Both the position numbers and the translations under genes were made by a program. The notes beneath the pieces were generated by a model, which was not told the DNA's origin, did no database searches, and saw only the letters and a program-made list of their open reading frames with translations. From positions 24,048 to 59,044 of the forward strand of contig NZ_QSTA01000012.1 in assembly GCF_003438075.1 (NCBI RefSeq): DNA of 34,997 nucleotides, in the 5' to 3' direction. Positions 7,570 to 16,076 of this stretch are shown in pieces; the first letter of the stretch is position 1; every line of letters starts with the position of its first letter. This DNA comes from Eubacterium sp. OM08-24 (lineage in GTDB: Bacteria > Bacillota > Clostridia > Oscillospirales > Acutalibacteraceae).

Positions 7570-8481
7570 TTACCAAGGCTTGATTGTACCTGTAAGCTCT
7601 GATACGCTCTTTATTCCGTTTTTGTCGAGGTATTCGTTCATTCCCTCGGCAATTTTAATCGGTGCGTATGGGTCTGAGAAGAACACTGTGCCAATCTGCA
7701 ATGCGCTTGCGCCGGCAATAATCATTTCTACTGCGTCCTGCCATGTGCTGATACCGCCCATACCGATAATCGGGATTTTAACGGCATTTGACACCTGCCA
7801 CACCATTCTTACCGCAACAGGGAAAACAGCAGGGCCGCTCATTCCGCCTGTGTTGTTGCGGATGATCGGGCGCTTTGTGTTGATGTCTATGCGCATACCT
7901 GTGAGTGTGTTAATCATAGAGATTGCGTCTGCGCCGTTTGCCTCGGCTGACTTTGCAATCTCGGCAATATCGGTAACATTTGGACTGAGCTTTACGATAA
8001 GCGGCTTTTTGCAATGCTTTCTTACGGCATTTGTAATTGAGCCTACCGACTCGCAGCTTGTGCCAAACTGAACTCCGCCGCTCTTTACATTAGGGCAGGA
8101 AATGTTCATTTCTATCATATCAACATCTGTTGATGAGAGCTTTTCTGCCATTTCGCAGTATTCCTCGTGAGTGTTGCCTGCAATATTTGCAATTACCCTT
8201 GTGTTCTGCTGTTTGAGCCATGGGAGGTCATCGTTTATAAACACATCAACACCGGGATTTTGAAGTCCAACCGCATTTAAGATACCCGACGGTGTTTCTG
8301 CAATTCGTGGCGGTGGGTTGCCGTCACGCTTTTTTAATGTAATGCCCTTGCATGAGATGCCGCCGAGCTTTGAGAGCGGATAAAACTCGCCGTATTCCTT
8401 ACCAAAGCCAAATGTGCCCGATGCGGCGATAAGTGGGTTTGAAAACTCAACCCCTGCAATTTTTACAGATAAATCAGCCAT
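7570..8481 (-). CDS. pyrD: Dihydroorotate dehydrogenase B, catalytic subunit
   Basis: FMN-dependent oxidation of dihydroorotate to orotate, the fourth step of pyrimidine synthesis, working as the heterotetrameric PyrD-PyrK enzyme with NAD+. The 303-aa protein has the N-terminal LIAASGTFGFG and the active-site loop NISCPNVKSGG, whose Cys (rather than Ser) is the catalytic base of class 1 enzymes. VKLSPNVTDI, INTLTGMRID and the C-terminal phosphate-binding IIGMGGI and ALQIGTVFF also fit. The ATG at 8481 is chosen because its GAGGAGG is well spaced and it overlaps the last base of pyrK; an upstream ATG in frame lacks homology. It is co-translated with pyrK. Confidence 0.96.
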   Translation of the reverse strand: MADLSVKIAGVEFSNPLIAASGTFGFGKEYGEFYPLSKLGGISCKGITLKKRDGNPPPRIAETPSGILNAVGLQNPGVDVFINDDLPWLKQQNTRVIANIAGNTHEEYCEMAEKLSSTDVDMIEMNISCPNVKSGGVQFGTSCESVGSITNAVRKHCKKPLIVKLSPNVTDIAEIAKSAEANGADAISMINTLTGMRIDINTKRPIIRNNTGGMSGPAVFPVAVRMVWQVSNAVKIPIIGMGGISTWQDAVEMIIAGASALQIGTVFFSDPYAPIKIAEGMNEYLDKNGIKSVSELTGTIKPW

Positions 8482-9233
8482 TAAAATACAACCTCCTCTG
8501 CGTTGAATACAGGTCCGTTTTTGCATACATGCTGCATAATTTCCTCGCCGTTTTTGCGTACCTTAACAGCACAAACAAGGCAAGCACCTATGCCGCAAGC
8601 CATTCTTTCTTCGAGTGAAATCTGACAAGGCTTGTTAAATTCCTTGCAAACCTGTGCAATAGCCTTGAGCATTGGAGTAGGGCCGCAAGCGCAGACCTCG
8701 TCAACCTCGTTGATTTTTTCTTTGAGGACATCTGTTACAAAGCCATGCACGCCTGCACTGCCGTCATCGGTAGTGAGCACAAGCTCAGCGCCTGCATTTT
8801 TGAAATCGTCCTGCAAAATAATAAGGTCTTTATTACGAAAGCCTGTAATAACAAGCGGATTTTCGGTTTGCTTTGCTGTGTAGAGCATTGGCGGAACACC
8901 TATGCCACCGCCGATAAGGCAATAGCGCTTGCCCTGTTCAATATTAAAGCCGTTGCCGAGCGGTGCGAGAATATCTACCGACTCGCCCTTTTTCATTTGC
9001 GACATAATCTTTGTGCCCTCGCCCTTTACCTGATAAACAAGGCGGAGTACGCCGTTTTCGCTGTCACACACCGAAATAGGTCTGCGCAGAGTTTTTGACG
9101 GAACATATACATGGGCAAACTGACCGCATTTTGCAAGTGGTGCAAGCTCGTCATTTTTTACACGCATATCAAAAATTCCGTCTGCAATTTCTTCGTTTGA
9201 CAAAAGCTCAAAGGCTTTAACATCATATTTCAT
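8481..9233 (-). CDS. pyrK: Dihydroorotate dehydrogenase B, electron-transfer subunit
   Basis: FAD and [2Fe-2S] protein passing electrons from PyrD to NAD+. The 250-aa sequence shows the FAD-binding RRPISVCD, the NAD-binding GGGIGVPPM and the iron-sulfur cluster cysteines CGIGACLVC plus the preceding MAC and the final Cys in MQHVCKNGPVF. Length and motif order are typical. The ribosome binding site is AAAGGAGAG. It lies 30 nt downstream of the transglutaminase-like lipoprotein gene, so it is probably in the same transcript, and it overlaps pyrD. No other pyrimidine genes are in the window. Confidence 0.96.
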   Translation of the reverse strand: MKYDVKAFELLSNEEIADGIFDMRVKNDELAPLAKCGQFAHVYVPSKTLRRPISVCDSENGVLRLVYQVKGEGTKIMSQMKKGESVDILAPLGNGFNIEQGKRYCLIGGGIGVPPMLYTAKQTENPLVITGFRNKDLIILQDDFKNAGAELVLTTDDGSAGVHGFVTDVLKEKINEVDEVCACGPTPMLKAIAQVCKEFNKPCQISLEERMACGIGACLVCAVKVRKNGEEIMQHVCKNGPVFNAEEVVF

Positions 9234-9263
9234 ATTTTTCTCTCCTTTTGCAACAGAATATTT

Positions 9264-10511
9264 TTAATTTACATAGCTTAATTCTATGGTTATAACTCTA
9301 AGAGTTTCGTTTTTGTAGGCATAGCTTGAGGTACTCAGCTCGGCTGAGCCTGCAAGCTTATCGTTTGCGGAATCAATGTAGTTTATTATATAAGCGTCAT
9401 TTATCAGCTTTGAGTAGGTTTCGCCAAAATCAAGGCTGTCGCTCACATAAAGACTAAAGTATTTGTCGCCGTTGAGCGCCGCAAGTGCGAGATTGGTGAC
9501 GATATTATCATAGGTTTCATCATCAAAATCATAAAGCATTGACGCCGTATTCATATAGTAGTTGTGCGAGGTGGTGGTACATTCGGGAATATACAGGTTG
9601 CCGATAAGGTTTTCGTCATTGTTGTAGTTTTCAGGCTCTATGTCGGCAAAGTAATCATCGGGGCGGTGAGTGGCATACATCTGCTCATCTGTGAGGTTAA
9701 AGTAGTAGTACCTGTCAACCTCATTGCCCGAATCGTTCCATGTAACATCTACCTGACACCAGTCGCCGTCAATGCGGGCGCAGTTCCATGCGTGACCTAC
9801 ATTATCGGTCATACCCGTTACGCTTACGCACTCAATGCCGAGCTTATTGCACAAAAGCTGAAAGGCTCTTGCGTATCCCTCGCATATTGCCTTGCCCTCA
9901 ACAAGCACACCGTATGCTGTACTGACATTGCCCGTTGTGTAATCGCTTTTTGCCGCCTCTGTGTCATATTCGCAATTATCCACTATGAAATCGTTTACAT
10001 ACTTTTCACGCTCGTATTCCGAATAATACATTGTTGCATTGTCAACAAAGCTGCTTAGGGCTGTATTAAAATTTTCTTTTTGTTCCTTAAGCGCATCGCC
10101 CGAGGTAATATAAGCAAGCTCAATATAGGTTGAGCCGTCATAGTCATAATAGGTAAAAGTATTTTTCAGCCAAAATATATCGGGGTGATCGTTTTTAAAG
10201 GCAACAATCGCCTCGTAAATATCCTTTTGAGAGAGCTTGCCTGTGCACTGTATTTCTTCGGGAACAGGCTTTTGACATTCGCTTTCTATCTGTGCGTACA
10301 AATTTTTTACATTTTCGTTTGTGATTGCCGAGTAGCTGTAAGAGGTTTGCTTTGGCTGTGGTATGCTCGACAAAAGCGACTCGGTTTTGCTTGATACCTC
10401 AAGCTGTGGCTCGCCGAATAACGAACAGCCGCCGAGTGAAAAGCATATTGCAAGCGGTAAGGCAAACGCTATGGCGCTTTTTGCCGAGAATTTTATTTTG
10501 CAGATGTTCAA
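9264..10511 (-). CDS. Lipoprotein with transglutaminase-like domain
   Basis: A 415-aa exported lipoprotein: hydrophobic signal (SAIAFALPLAICFSLGGC) with lipobox LGGC at about residue 29. A mixed region follows, then a transglutaminase-like core with the catalytic triad pattern Cys in EGKAICEGYARAFQ (~210), His in GHAWN (~241) and Asp in CQVDVTWND (~254). Such domains in Clostridia are usually surface proteins that act as cysteine proteases or cross-linkers on cell-wall or spore proteins; the substrate is unknown. The start is a TTG at 10511 with a weak GAGATG ribosome binding site; nearby ATGs run straight into stops. It is divergent from the tail-fibre locus and heads the pyrK-pyrD run. Confidence 0.85.
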   Translation of the reverse strand: MNICKIKFSAKSAIAFALPLAICFSLGGCSLFGEPQLEVSSKTESLLSSIPQPKQTSYSYSAITNENVKNLYAQIESECQKPVPEEIQCTGKLSQKDIYEAIVAFKNDHPDIFWLKNTFTYYDYDGSTYIELAYITSGDALKEQKENFNTALSSFVDNATMYYSEYEREKYVNDFIVDNCEYDTEAAKSDYTTGNVSTAYGVLVEGKAICEGYARAFQLLCNKLGIECVSVTGMTDNVGHAWNCARIDGDWCQVDVTWNDSGNEVDRYYYFNLTDEQMYATHRPDDYFADIEPENYNNDENLIGNLYIPECTTTSHNYYMNTASMLYDFDDETYDNIVTNLALAALNGDKYFSLYVSDSLDFGETYSKLINDAYIINYIDSANDKLAGSAELSTSSYAYKNETLRVITIELSYVN

Positions 10512-10587
10512 AAAATCATCTCATTACTTTTTATAAATATACTATTTATAATTTTACTTTATTTTGGCTTTATAGTCAATTCAAAAT

Positions 10588-10647
10588 TTATTTTTTGAAA
10601 AATTGTTGCAATTAGTGCAAATTTTAAGGTTTATGTACGCATAGGTG
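10588..10647 (+). promoter_or_regulatory. 60-bp upstream element, copy 1, shared with the particle gene cluster
   Basis: Aligns without gaps to 19174-19233 with 48 of 60 identical bases. The conserved parts are TTATTTTTTGAAA-ATT (16/17), AATTAGTGCAA (11/11) and a final 27-bp block ending GTA-G-ATAGGTG (21/27), separated by a 5-bp stretch with no identity. TTGAAA could serve as -35, but the base 17 nt on is only CAAATT, so an unusual sigma factor or an activator is likely. It lies 12 nt before the chosen start codon. Confidence 0.75.
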
Positions 10648-10659
10648 GAGGTGAATAAT

Positions 10660-11871
10660 TTGATTATTTTTAATAAAGAGAAGTACGAGGGTACTTTTTT
10701 GGAAGAAAACATTGGCATTACAGGCGAAAATCTTGTGAATGAGGTCGAGTTTACGGTGAACGGCTTTGCAGGTGAGAATATTACTGCGGCAATTCATCTT
10801 AGATTTTCGGACGGAAGTGTGAACTCGGTCGCTCCGCAGAGTGTAAAAGTTATTAACAATTCCACCTGCCTAATGTGGAAAATTTCAAAGAATGATATTT
10901 TTTGCCACGGTTGGGTAGAGGTTCAGCTTGAGCTGAGGGACGGTGAAAGACTTTTGCAGACGGAAATTATCAGGCTTTTTGCAGGCGAGTCCTTGCCGAT
11001 TGAGGACAAGGAATATAATAATCCGAACAGTGAAACGCTTGCACTTCGTGATGAGGTGCAAAAGCTGTGGGCGAAAACCGCCGAACAGAACGAGAAGATA
11101 GAAAAAAACAAGCGTGTTATTGAACAGAGCGACCTTTCGTTTAAGGAGGACAAGCAGAATAAAGCGGTGGTAAAGGGAGATGTGACGGCGCAAAGCTATG
11201 CAAGCGTGGAATATCTTAACAACTACTATTATGATGCCGAGGAGGTTGACAGGCAGATAACAGACCTTGACGAAACAGTGACAATGAAGATTAATCTTAA
11301 AGCGGATAAGGCTGATACTTTATCGGGTTACGGAATTACCGATGCTTACGATAAAACATATTTGAATAAGGCATTAAATAATAAACTTATCAAAATGCCG
11401 TTTGATACCGTGCCTGCGGCAAACAGCCCAAATTATGTTACAAGCGGCACATTGTACAGCAGCGTTAATACTCTTAATCAGACTATTGCAAAAAATAAAA
11501 CCGCTGCGGAAAATGCTATTGCGGCAAAATATGACAGCTCAAATGTTGAGAGCGGTACGGGCAGTCTTACACCCGGACAGGCGATTTATGACGGCAACGA
11601 GGGCAGTTTTAACTATGTGAAAAACGGCAGAGTGGTTACGGTATCGGTAAACATTACAAAACTTGTTGCGGATAAATCATATATTCAGATGGCAGGCTTG
11701 CCTTTCCCTGCAAAAAGCGAAAGTCGTTTCTCAAGCACTGCGGTGTACTCAACTACAAATAAGCTGAGAAACATTCGCCTTGACGGCTCGTGGCTTTACA
11801 TCAACTCACCGACGGATAAATTTACAGATGATGAGAAAATCAATTTTACAATTACATATATCAGACAGTAG
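10660..11871 (+). CDS. Phage tail-fibre/baseplate protein with BppU-type N-terminal domain
   Basis: A protein of 403 aa from the TTG at 10660, which follows GGAGG at 8 nt. Residues ~1-110 (FNKEKYEGTFLEENIG..., then AAIHLRFSDGSV and MWKISKNDIFCHGWVEVQLELRDG) fit the BppU N-terminal domain that anchors upper baseplate or fibre proteins of Gram-positive phages. A coiled-coil linker follows near 125-160. Repetitive fibre shaft sequence (TLSGYGITDAYDKTY) precedes a C-terminal tip domain (NYVKNGRVVTVSVNITKL to the end) of the kind found in receptor-binding tips. There are no other phage genes beside it except the 70-aa gene. The capsid-baseplate cluster at 19-30 kb ends exactly where a fibre gene is expected and lacks one, so this is probably its missing adsorption protein. 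Confidence 0.8.
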   Translation: MIIFNKEKYEGTFLEENIGITGENLVNEVEFTVNGFAGENITAAIHLRFSDGSVNSVAPQSVKVINNSTCLMWKISKNDIFCHGWVEVQLELRDGERLLQTEIIRLFAGESLPIEDKEYNNPNSETLALRDEVQKLWAKTAEQNEKIEKNKRVIEQSDLSFKEDKQNKAVVKGDVTAQSYASVEYLNNYYYDAEEVDRQITDLDETVTMKINLKADKADTLSGYGITDAYDKTYLNKALNNKLIKMPFDTVPAANSPNYVTSGTLYSSVNTLNQTIAKNKTAAENAIAAKYDSSNVESGTGSLTPGQAIYDGNEGSFNYVKNGRVVTVSVNITKLVADKSYIQMAGLPFPAKSESRFSSTAVYSTTNKLRNIRLDGSWLYINSPTDKFTDDEKINFTITYIRQ

Positions 11872-11882
11872 GAGGTAAGTTT

Positions 11883-12095
11883 ATGGAACTTAAAGAAAAA
11901 ATCACACTAGATATGCTTACAAAGGACAGCGTGAGCGTGTTAAGACAGAAGTTTATCAATCTCGGCGGCGAAGATGTGCAGGTCGGCGAAAATGTCCGCA
12001 ACGCATATACAAACTGCGAGAGTGATAGGGAGATTTTGAGAAAACAGCTTTCTGAGGAATATTTTAATGCAGTAATTGCCGTTTGGGGAAATTAG
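11883..12095 (+). CDS. Small helical protein of the tail-fibre locus
   Basis: A 70-aa protein with an excellent ribosome binding site (TAGGAGGT) 11 nt after the fibre gene, so certainly co-transcribed. The sequence is polar and mostly helical (LKEKITLDMLTKD, then LRKQLSEEYFNAVIAVWG) with no signal peptide or membrane segment. I do not recognise the family. Its position directly after a fibre gene is that of fibre chaperones and small tail-tip proteins in many phages; that role is inference from context only. Confidence 0.7.
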   Translation: MELKEKITLDMLTKDSVSVLRQKFINLGGEDVQVGENVRNAYTNCESDREILRKQLSEEYFNAVIAVWGN

Positions 12096-12148
12096 GAAAA
12101 TAGAAGTTCTGATTCGGAAGTAAATCTGATAAAGTATGATTCAACACA

Positions 12149-12580
12149 TTTTCGGTCGGGCAACAAAGCAAGGAAAAGAAAAAATTTCTGTCCCGAAGTT
12201 AAAAGTCTGGTCAACCTTTTCAAAGGTTGTGGGTGTGGGCAACGCCCACAAAAACTTTATGCTAACGCAAATTTTCGATAGCCAAACGGCTTGCCGTTTA
12301 GCGGCTTGAACATAATGGCGTAAGCCATTATGCGCCGGCAACAAGGAAAGTGCTTTTTATAATTTGCGCCGTCATCGCATAGCGTTGACGGCGCATTTTT
12401 TAGTTATTCCTTTTATAAAAGGCTGTCGCCTGTTTTTCAAACATTGCCTTAGCACGCAAAACAGCAAAGCTGTTTGCGCCCGAAAGAATGTTATAAATGA
12501 AACTTTTATGGGCTCTGCCCAAACCCGAAACCCTTTAAAAAGGGTTGACCTAAATTTTAAATTTATTAAACTAAACTTTT
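12149..12580 (-). repeat. MITE-like repeat, copy 2 (short subtype)
   Basis: Occupies the convergent gap between the tail-fibre locus and rpe. The first module (12149-12345) has TTCGGTCGGGCAACAA, GGTCAACCTTTTCAAAGGTT, GGGC-AAC-GCCC and the hairpin AAACGGC-TT-GCCGTTT. Then come the central terminator (12366-12403), a connector with TATAAAAGGCTGTCGCCT, and the second module (about 12500-12580) with GGGC-TCT-GCCC, AACCCTTT/AAAGGGTT and GACC. This is the same order as copy 3 in inverse. Confidence 0.85.
12366..12403 (+). terminator. Repeat-borne intrinsic terminator (copy 2)
   Basis: Stem GCGCCGTCA/TGACGGCGC (12366-12374, 12386-12394) with an inner CG-CATAG-CG loop and ATTTTTTAG after it. It ends rightward transcription from the tail-fibre locus. 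Compared with copy 3 the stem is entirely different but paired, and the CATAG loop is kept. Confidence 0.8.
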
Positions 12581-12589
12581 GATAAAGAA

Positions 12590-12627
12590 TAAAAACCGCC
12601 GCTGTCAAATTTTTCTGACAACGGCGG
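12590..12627 (-). terminator. Intrinsic terminator of the rpe operon
   Basis: A stem of 6 bp + mismatch + 5 bp (CCGCCG-C-TGTCA / TGACA-A-CGGCGG, 12596-12607 and 12616-12627). On the minus strand it is followed by TTTTTATTC, about 24 nt beyond the rpe stop. Confidence 0.8.
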
Positions 12628-12650
12628 GTTTAATTTTTATTTATAAAAGT

Positions 12651-13304
12651 TTAATTTTCGGCGATGGCTTTAAGCTCGGCGATGGCTTTTGCGCTGTCTT
12701 CGGCTTTGAAAACTGCTGTGCCGGCAACACATACATCAACGCCTGCGTCTGCCGCCTGCTTGATTGTTGAGGTGCTGATTCCGCCGTCTGCCTCAATGAG
12801 AACATCAAGACCACGATTTGCGCACTCGGCTTTTATTTCCTGTACCTTTGGCAGCATATCTGCCATAAAGCTCTGACCGCCAAATCCCGGCTCAACTGTC
12901 ATAACGAGCACCATAAACAATTTGTCAAGGTAAGGGAAAACTGCGCTTGCCGGAGTGTTCGGTTTGATTACAAGACCGGGTTTTACACCGTTTTCTGTGA
13001 TTTTATCAATGGTTTTGCTGATGTCGGAGTCGCTTTCTACATGGAAAGTGATAATGTCTGCGCCTGCTTTTGCAAAATCATCTATGTATTTGAGCGGTTC
13101 GGAAATCATAAGGTGCACATCAAAAGGCTTTTCTGTGTAACTTCTTACCGCTTTAATTACAGGTGCGCCAAAGGTGAGATTTGGCACAAAGTGGGCGTCC
13201 ATAACATCAAGGTGCATATAATCCGCACCGCATTTATCCATTTTTTCAATTTCTTCTCCCATTTTTGCAAAGTCGCAAGAGAGGAGTGAAGGAGCAATTT
13301 TCAT
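12651..13304 (-). CDS. rpe: Ribulose-phosphate 3-epimerase
   Basis: Interconverts ribulose 5-phosphate and xylulose 5-phosphate in the pentose phosphate pathway. A 217-aa TIM barrel of normal length with the signatures IAPSLLSCDF, the metal-binding MHLDVMDAHFVPNLTFG, DVHLMI, TFHVE, GLVIKPNTP, MTVEPGFGGQSF and EADGGIS. All metal-ligand and proton-transfer residues expected for the family (His and Asp in HLD, His in VHLMI, Asp in ADGG) are present. The ribosome binding site is GAAAGGAAG. It is 18 nt downstream of the degenerate P-type ATPase gene and last in the leftward operon. Confidence 0.96.
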   Translation of the reverse strand: MKIAPSLLSCDFAKMGEEIEKMDKCGADYMHLDVMDAHFVPNLTFGAPVIKAVRSYTEKPFDVHLMISEPLKYIDDFAKAGADIITFHVESDSDISKTIDKITENGVKPGLVIKPNTPASAVFPYLDKLFMVLVMTVEPGFGGQSFMADMLPKVQEIKAECANRGLDVLIEADGGISTSTIKQAADAGVDVCVAGTAVFKAEDSAKAIAELKAIAEN

Positions 13305-13322
13305 TTTGCAAACTTCCTTTCA

Positions 13323-16049
13323 TCAGGTTTTGTGTATAAGTGGAGCAACGAGTGTGGCAACGCCCCAGAACAGTGAATATATAAGTACCTCAAGTGTGCC
13401 AAGTGCGCCAACTCCTGCGTACAATGCAAGGGTGGCTGTGAGCAGTACACCGAGCACAACCGATATAAGCTGAATTACGATTGAAAGCGAAATGTTGCGC
13501 TTTATGTGCACACTTCCCGATACAGCCTTTAAGAAAGCCGAGGTCTTGCCGTTTGTGATAAGGTAGGCTCTTGAGGTTTCTTCAAAGGTTGACTTGCACT
13601 CCTTGAGCACTGTGCCGAGTCCTGTCGGGAGCACCTTTACTGTGCGGTAAAATACATTGTAAAGACTGCATATAAGGTCGTTTGTTATGTTGCAGTCTGT
13701 GGAGTGCACAAGTATGCTTATGCCGTTTGCCTCGGCTCTGTGCAGCTCAGGCATAAGAATTGAATCGGCTATGTAGTGGGTGACAAACATTGCAATAAGT
13801 CTGCCGGCACGAGCAACATATGTTACCTGCTTGCCGCTCTGAATGTACTTGTCCTCGTACTCAATGCTCGGAGTTTCAACGCTGTATTTTGTCATAAGCT
13901 CACGATTGCCCACGAGTATTCTCTCGCCGTTTACCCAGCCTACAAGTCCAAGCTCGTCCTCATAGAGAACGCTCTCAACCTCGGGCAGGTCGCCGTCGGT
14001 TTCATCTACAACCTTTTCAAATACCTTGGCTATCGGGTTTTGTGCCTCTTTTAAAATTGCAATTCCGCACAAAAGCGACTCATCTATGTTGTAGTCCTCA
14101 AAGGTTTTTATGCCGTCAAGGAATACCGAATCGGCAGGGAAAAGCTCGTTTGCATCTATCATAACTGCGGTGCTGTCGCAAAACTGCTTTACTGACGGAT
14201 AACCCGAAAGCATTGCTCCTGTGGGCAACAGCTTTTTGCAAAGGTCATACATTGGAATGTTTACCGCAAGCAGAGTTGAAACAGGGATACATACCGCACA
14301 TACAAGTGCAAATGCATTTACAGCACCCGAAAACGAACCAAAGAATATGCCGTAAAGCAGGGCAACAACAACGGCGATAACGGCTGTGGCAGGCGCTAAC
14401 TTTGAGGCGAGGTCTTCGCTTGGGTCGGGCGCATAAGAGATTTTTAAGAAGTTTGACGGAAAACCTGTGCGGTGCTGATAAGCAATGATTGGTCGCTCAA
14501 CAGCCGTACCGCTCATCATCTGTGCTGCAACCGATTCGTTGTTGTATATCTTTGCGGCATATCGCTGACCGTCGGCAGCGGTAAACTTAAAGTTTTCTTT
14601 AACTCTGAGCACCATAAGCAATTTGCCTAAGTTGTTGGCAAAGAAAGCAACCAGAACTATTACCGTATAGTAGTTTATGTCAAATGAGGTTACTCCGTAC
14701 AGGCAGAAGAAAGATACTACCGTCTGTACCACCGAGGCAACCGCCGCAAGCGCTACGGCTGTGTCGGAATTTCCTTTGAAATGTGCAAGGGGCGTTAGTC
14801 CGCTCATAATTGCCACTCGGTTTACAAAGGTTGAAAAACCTATGAGCAAAAAGTTTATTACCGCATAGGCAACAGGCGCAAAAAATACTGCGTTGCATAT
14901 TGCCTGCGGAAAAAGCCTTACAAGCACTGTAATTATTATGGATACAAGCGCAAGTCCGCCTGTGAGCATTGTTCTGCCAAAGAGCTTTTTTATGTTGAGG
15001 TTAATTTCCTGCATTATGCTCTTTTCGTCATCTTCGCCCATATAGTCATCTACAACTTCGGTTTCCTTTACGGGCGTATCGTCATCGTTTGAGGTATCCT
15101 TTGAGAAAAATCCCACAAGGTTTGCCATTATCTTTTCCGACGCCGAGTGAAAATCAAGCGGTTCGGGTTCGTCATCTTCTTCTACAATTACGGTTCGCTG
15201 GGTGTCGGGCTTAATTACATGAGCTATAACTGACGGATTTTTTGACTTTATGTATTCCTCGTACTCATAGCCGACAACCTCCGAGAACTTGCCTGCCTTT
15301 ACATTGAGGGTGTTTTCCTCGCCCTCTTTGCGGTAAACAGGCACTTTGGCTATTACCTTTTTGTGCTGTTTAACATCGGGTTCTTCGGTTTTGAAAAGCT
15401 CGTCAAACTGCCCCTGCGGTTCGTTTGGCGCTTTCGGCGGTTTGGTGTCATCGTCCGTAATGTCTATATCAATGGTATGTATGCTTTTTATATGGGTTTC
15501 GTTATCGTTGAACTGGTCTACATCGTCCAGAATATCCTGTGAAAATGTAGTACCCTCGGAATATTCGGGCGTGAGGGTTACGATTTCGTCCTCATCGTCC
15601 TCGGTTTCTGTGTTTTCGGTATCTTTAGCCGATGCACTGCTTTCAGTTTGAGTTTCTGTGCTTTCGGTTTCTTTGGCTTTCTCTTCTTTTTCTTCCTTTG
15701 CACTGTCGGCGGTTTTGTCTGCCGCAGCGTCTTGCTGTGACGGGTAGTCATCATCTGTGCCCTCAAGCACAAGCTCGGCTTGCAGGGTGGTGGCTGTTTT
15801 GTCACCTGAAATTTCGTTTTCGTTTACAGCCTTTTCTTTGTCCACATCAAGCGGATTGCTGTTTTCAAGCCTTGGCTTTTTATCGGCATTGCTGAAAATT
15901 TCGGCAACAGGCTGTTTTGCTCTGTATTTCTGAGCAGTAAGCTCCATTTTTTCCTGATCCAAGAGGTACTTTGATTCCTCTAAGATTTCATCAACCTCTC
16001 TGTCACGATCAATAAGCTTGCTGTCATCGTTGTTAAGATTATTCGGCAA
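13323..16049 (-). CDS. Degenerate P-type-ATPase-like membrane protein with long acidic N-terminus
   Basis: A ~908-aa protein from the TTG at 16049 (8 nt after AAAGGAG; an in-frame GTG at 16058 touches the ribosome binding site). Residues 1-~340 are acidic, Glu/Asp/Thr-rich and probably disordered. Then come membrane helices (~360-480), an actuator-like segment, another helix pair, and a region collinear with P-type ATPase P and N domains (GLVGWVNGERILVGNRELM matches the N-domain glycine/nucleotide pattern), then two C-terminal helices. At the catalytic loop the DKTGT motif is replaced by VMIDANELFP (Asp ~632). The TGD motif reads HSTDCN, and the GDGxND motif reads LITNGKTSAF. ATP hydrolysis is therefore unlikely; a scaffold or sensor role is possible. 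It lies between rlmB-like and rpe genes in one operon. Confidence 0.75.
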   Translation of the reverse strand: MPNNLNNDDSKLIDRDREVDEILEESKYLLDQEKMELTAQKYRAKQPVAEIFSNADKKPRLENSNPLDVDKEKAVNENEISGDKTATTLQAELVLEGTDDDYPSQQDAAADKTADSAKEEKEEKAKETESTETQTESSASAKDTENTETEDDEDEIVTLTPEYSEGTTFSQDILDDVDQFNDNETHIKSIHTIDIDITDDDTKPPKAPNEPQGQFDELFKTEEPDVKQHKKVIAKVPVYRKEGEENTLNVKAGKFSEVVGYEYEEYIKSKNPSVIAHVIKPDTQRTVIVEEDDEPEPLDFHSASEKIMANLVGFFSKDTSNDDDTPVKETEVVDDYMGEDDEKSIMQEINLNIKKLFGRTMLTGGLALVSIIITVLVRLFPQAICNAVFFAPVAYAVINFLLIGFSTFVNRVAIMSGLTPLAHFKGNSDTAVALAAVASVVQTVVSFFCLYGVTSFDINYYTVIVLVAFFANNLGKLLMVLRVKENFKFTAADGQRYAAKIYNNESVAAQMMSGTAVERPIIAYQHRTGFPSNFLKISYAPDPSEDLASKLAPATAVIAVVVALLYGIFFGSFSGAVNAFALVCAVCIPVSTLLAVNIPMYDLCKKLLPTGAMLSGYPSVKQFCDSTAVMIDANELFPADSVFLDGIKTFEDYNIDESLLCGIAILKEAQNPIAKVFEKVVDETDGDLPEVESVLYEDELGLVGWVNGERILVGNRELMTKYSVETPSIEYEDKYIQSGKQVTYVARAGRLIAMFVTHYIADSILMPELHRAEANGISILVHSTDCNITNDLICSLYNVFYRTVKVLPTGLGTVLKECKSTFEETSRAYLITNGKTSAFLKAVSGSVHIKRNISLSIVIQLISVVLGVLLTATLALYAGVGALGTLEVLIYSLFWGVATLVAPLIHKT

Positions 16050-16076
16050 ATCTATCACTCCTTTAACAAAAAGCGT

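Noticed and set aside
10605..10620. TTGCA-ATTAG-TGCAA inverted repeat as the operator in the shared 60-bp element
   Set aside because: The left arm is not kept in the second copy (19191-19206), so the dyad itself is not the conserved signal; only AATTAGTGCAA is.
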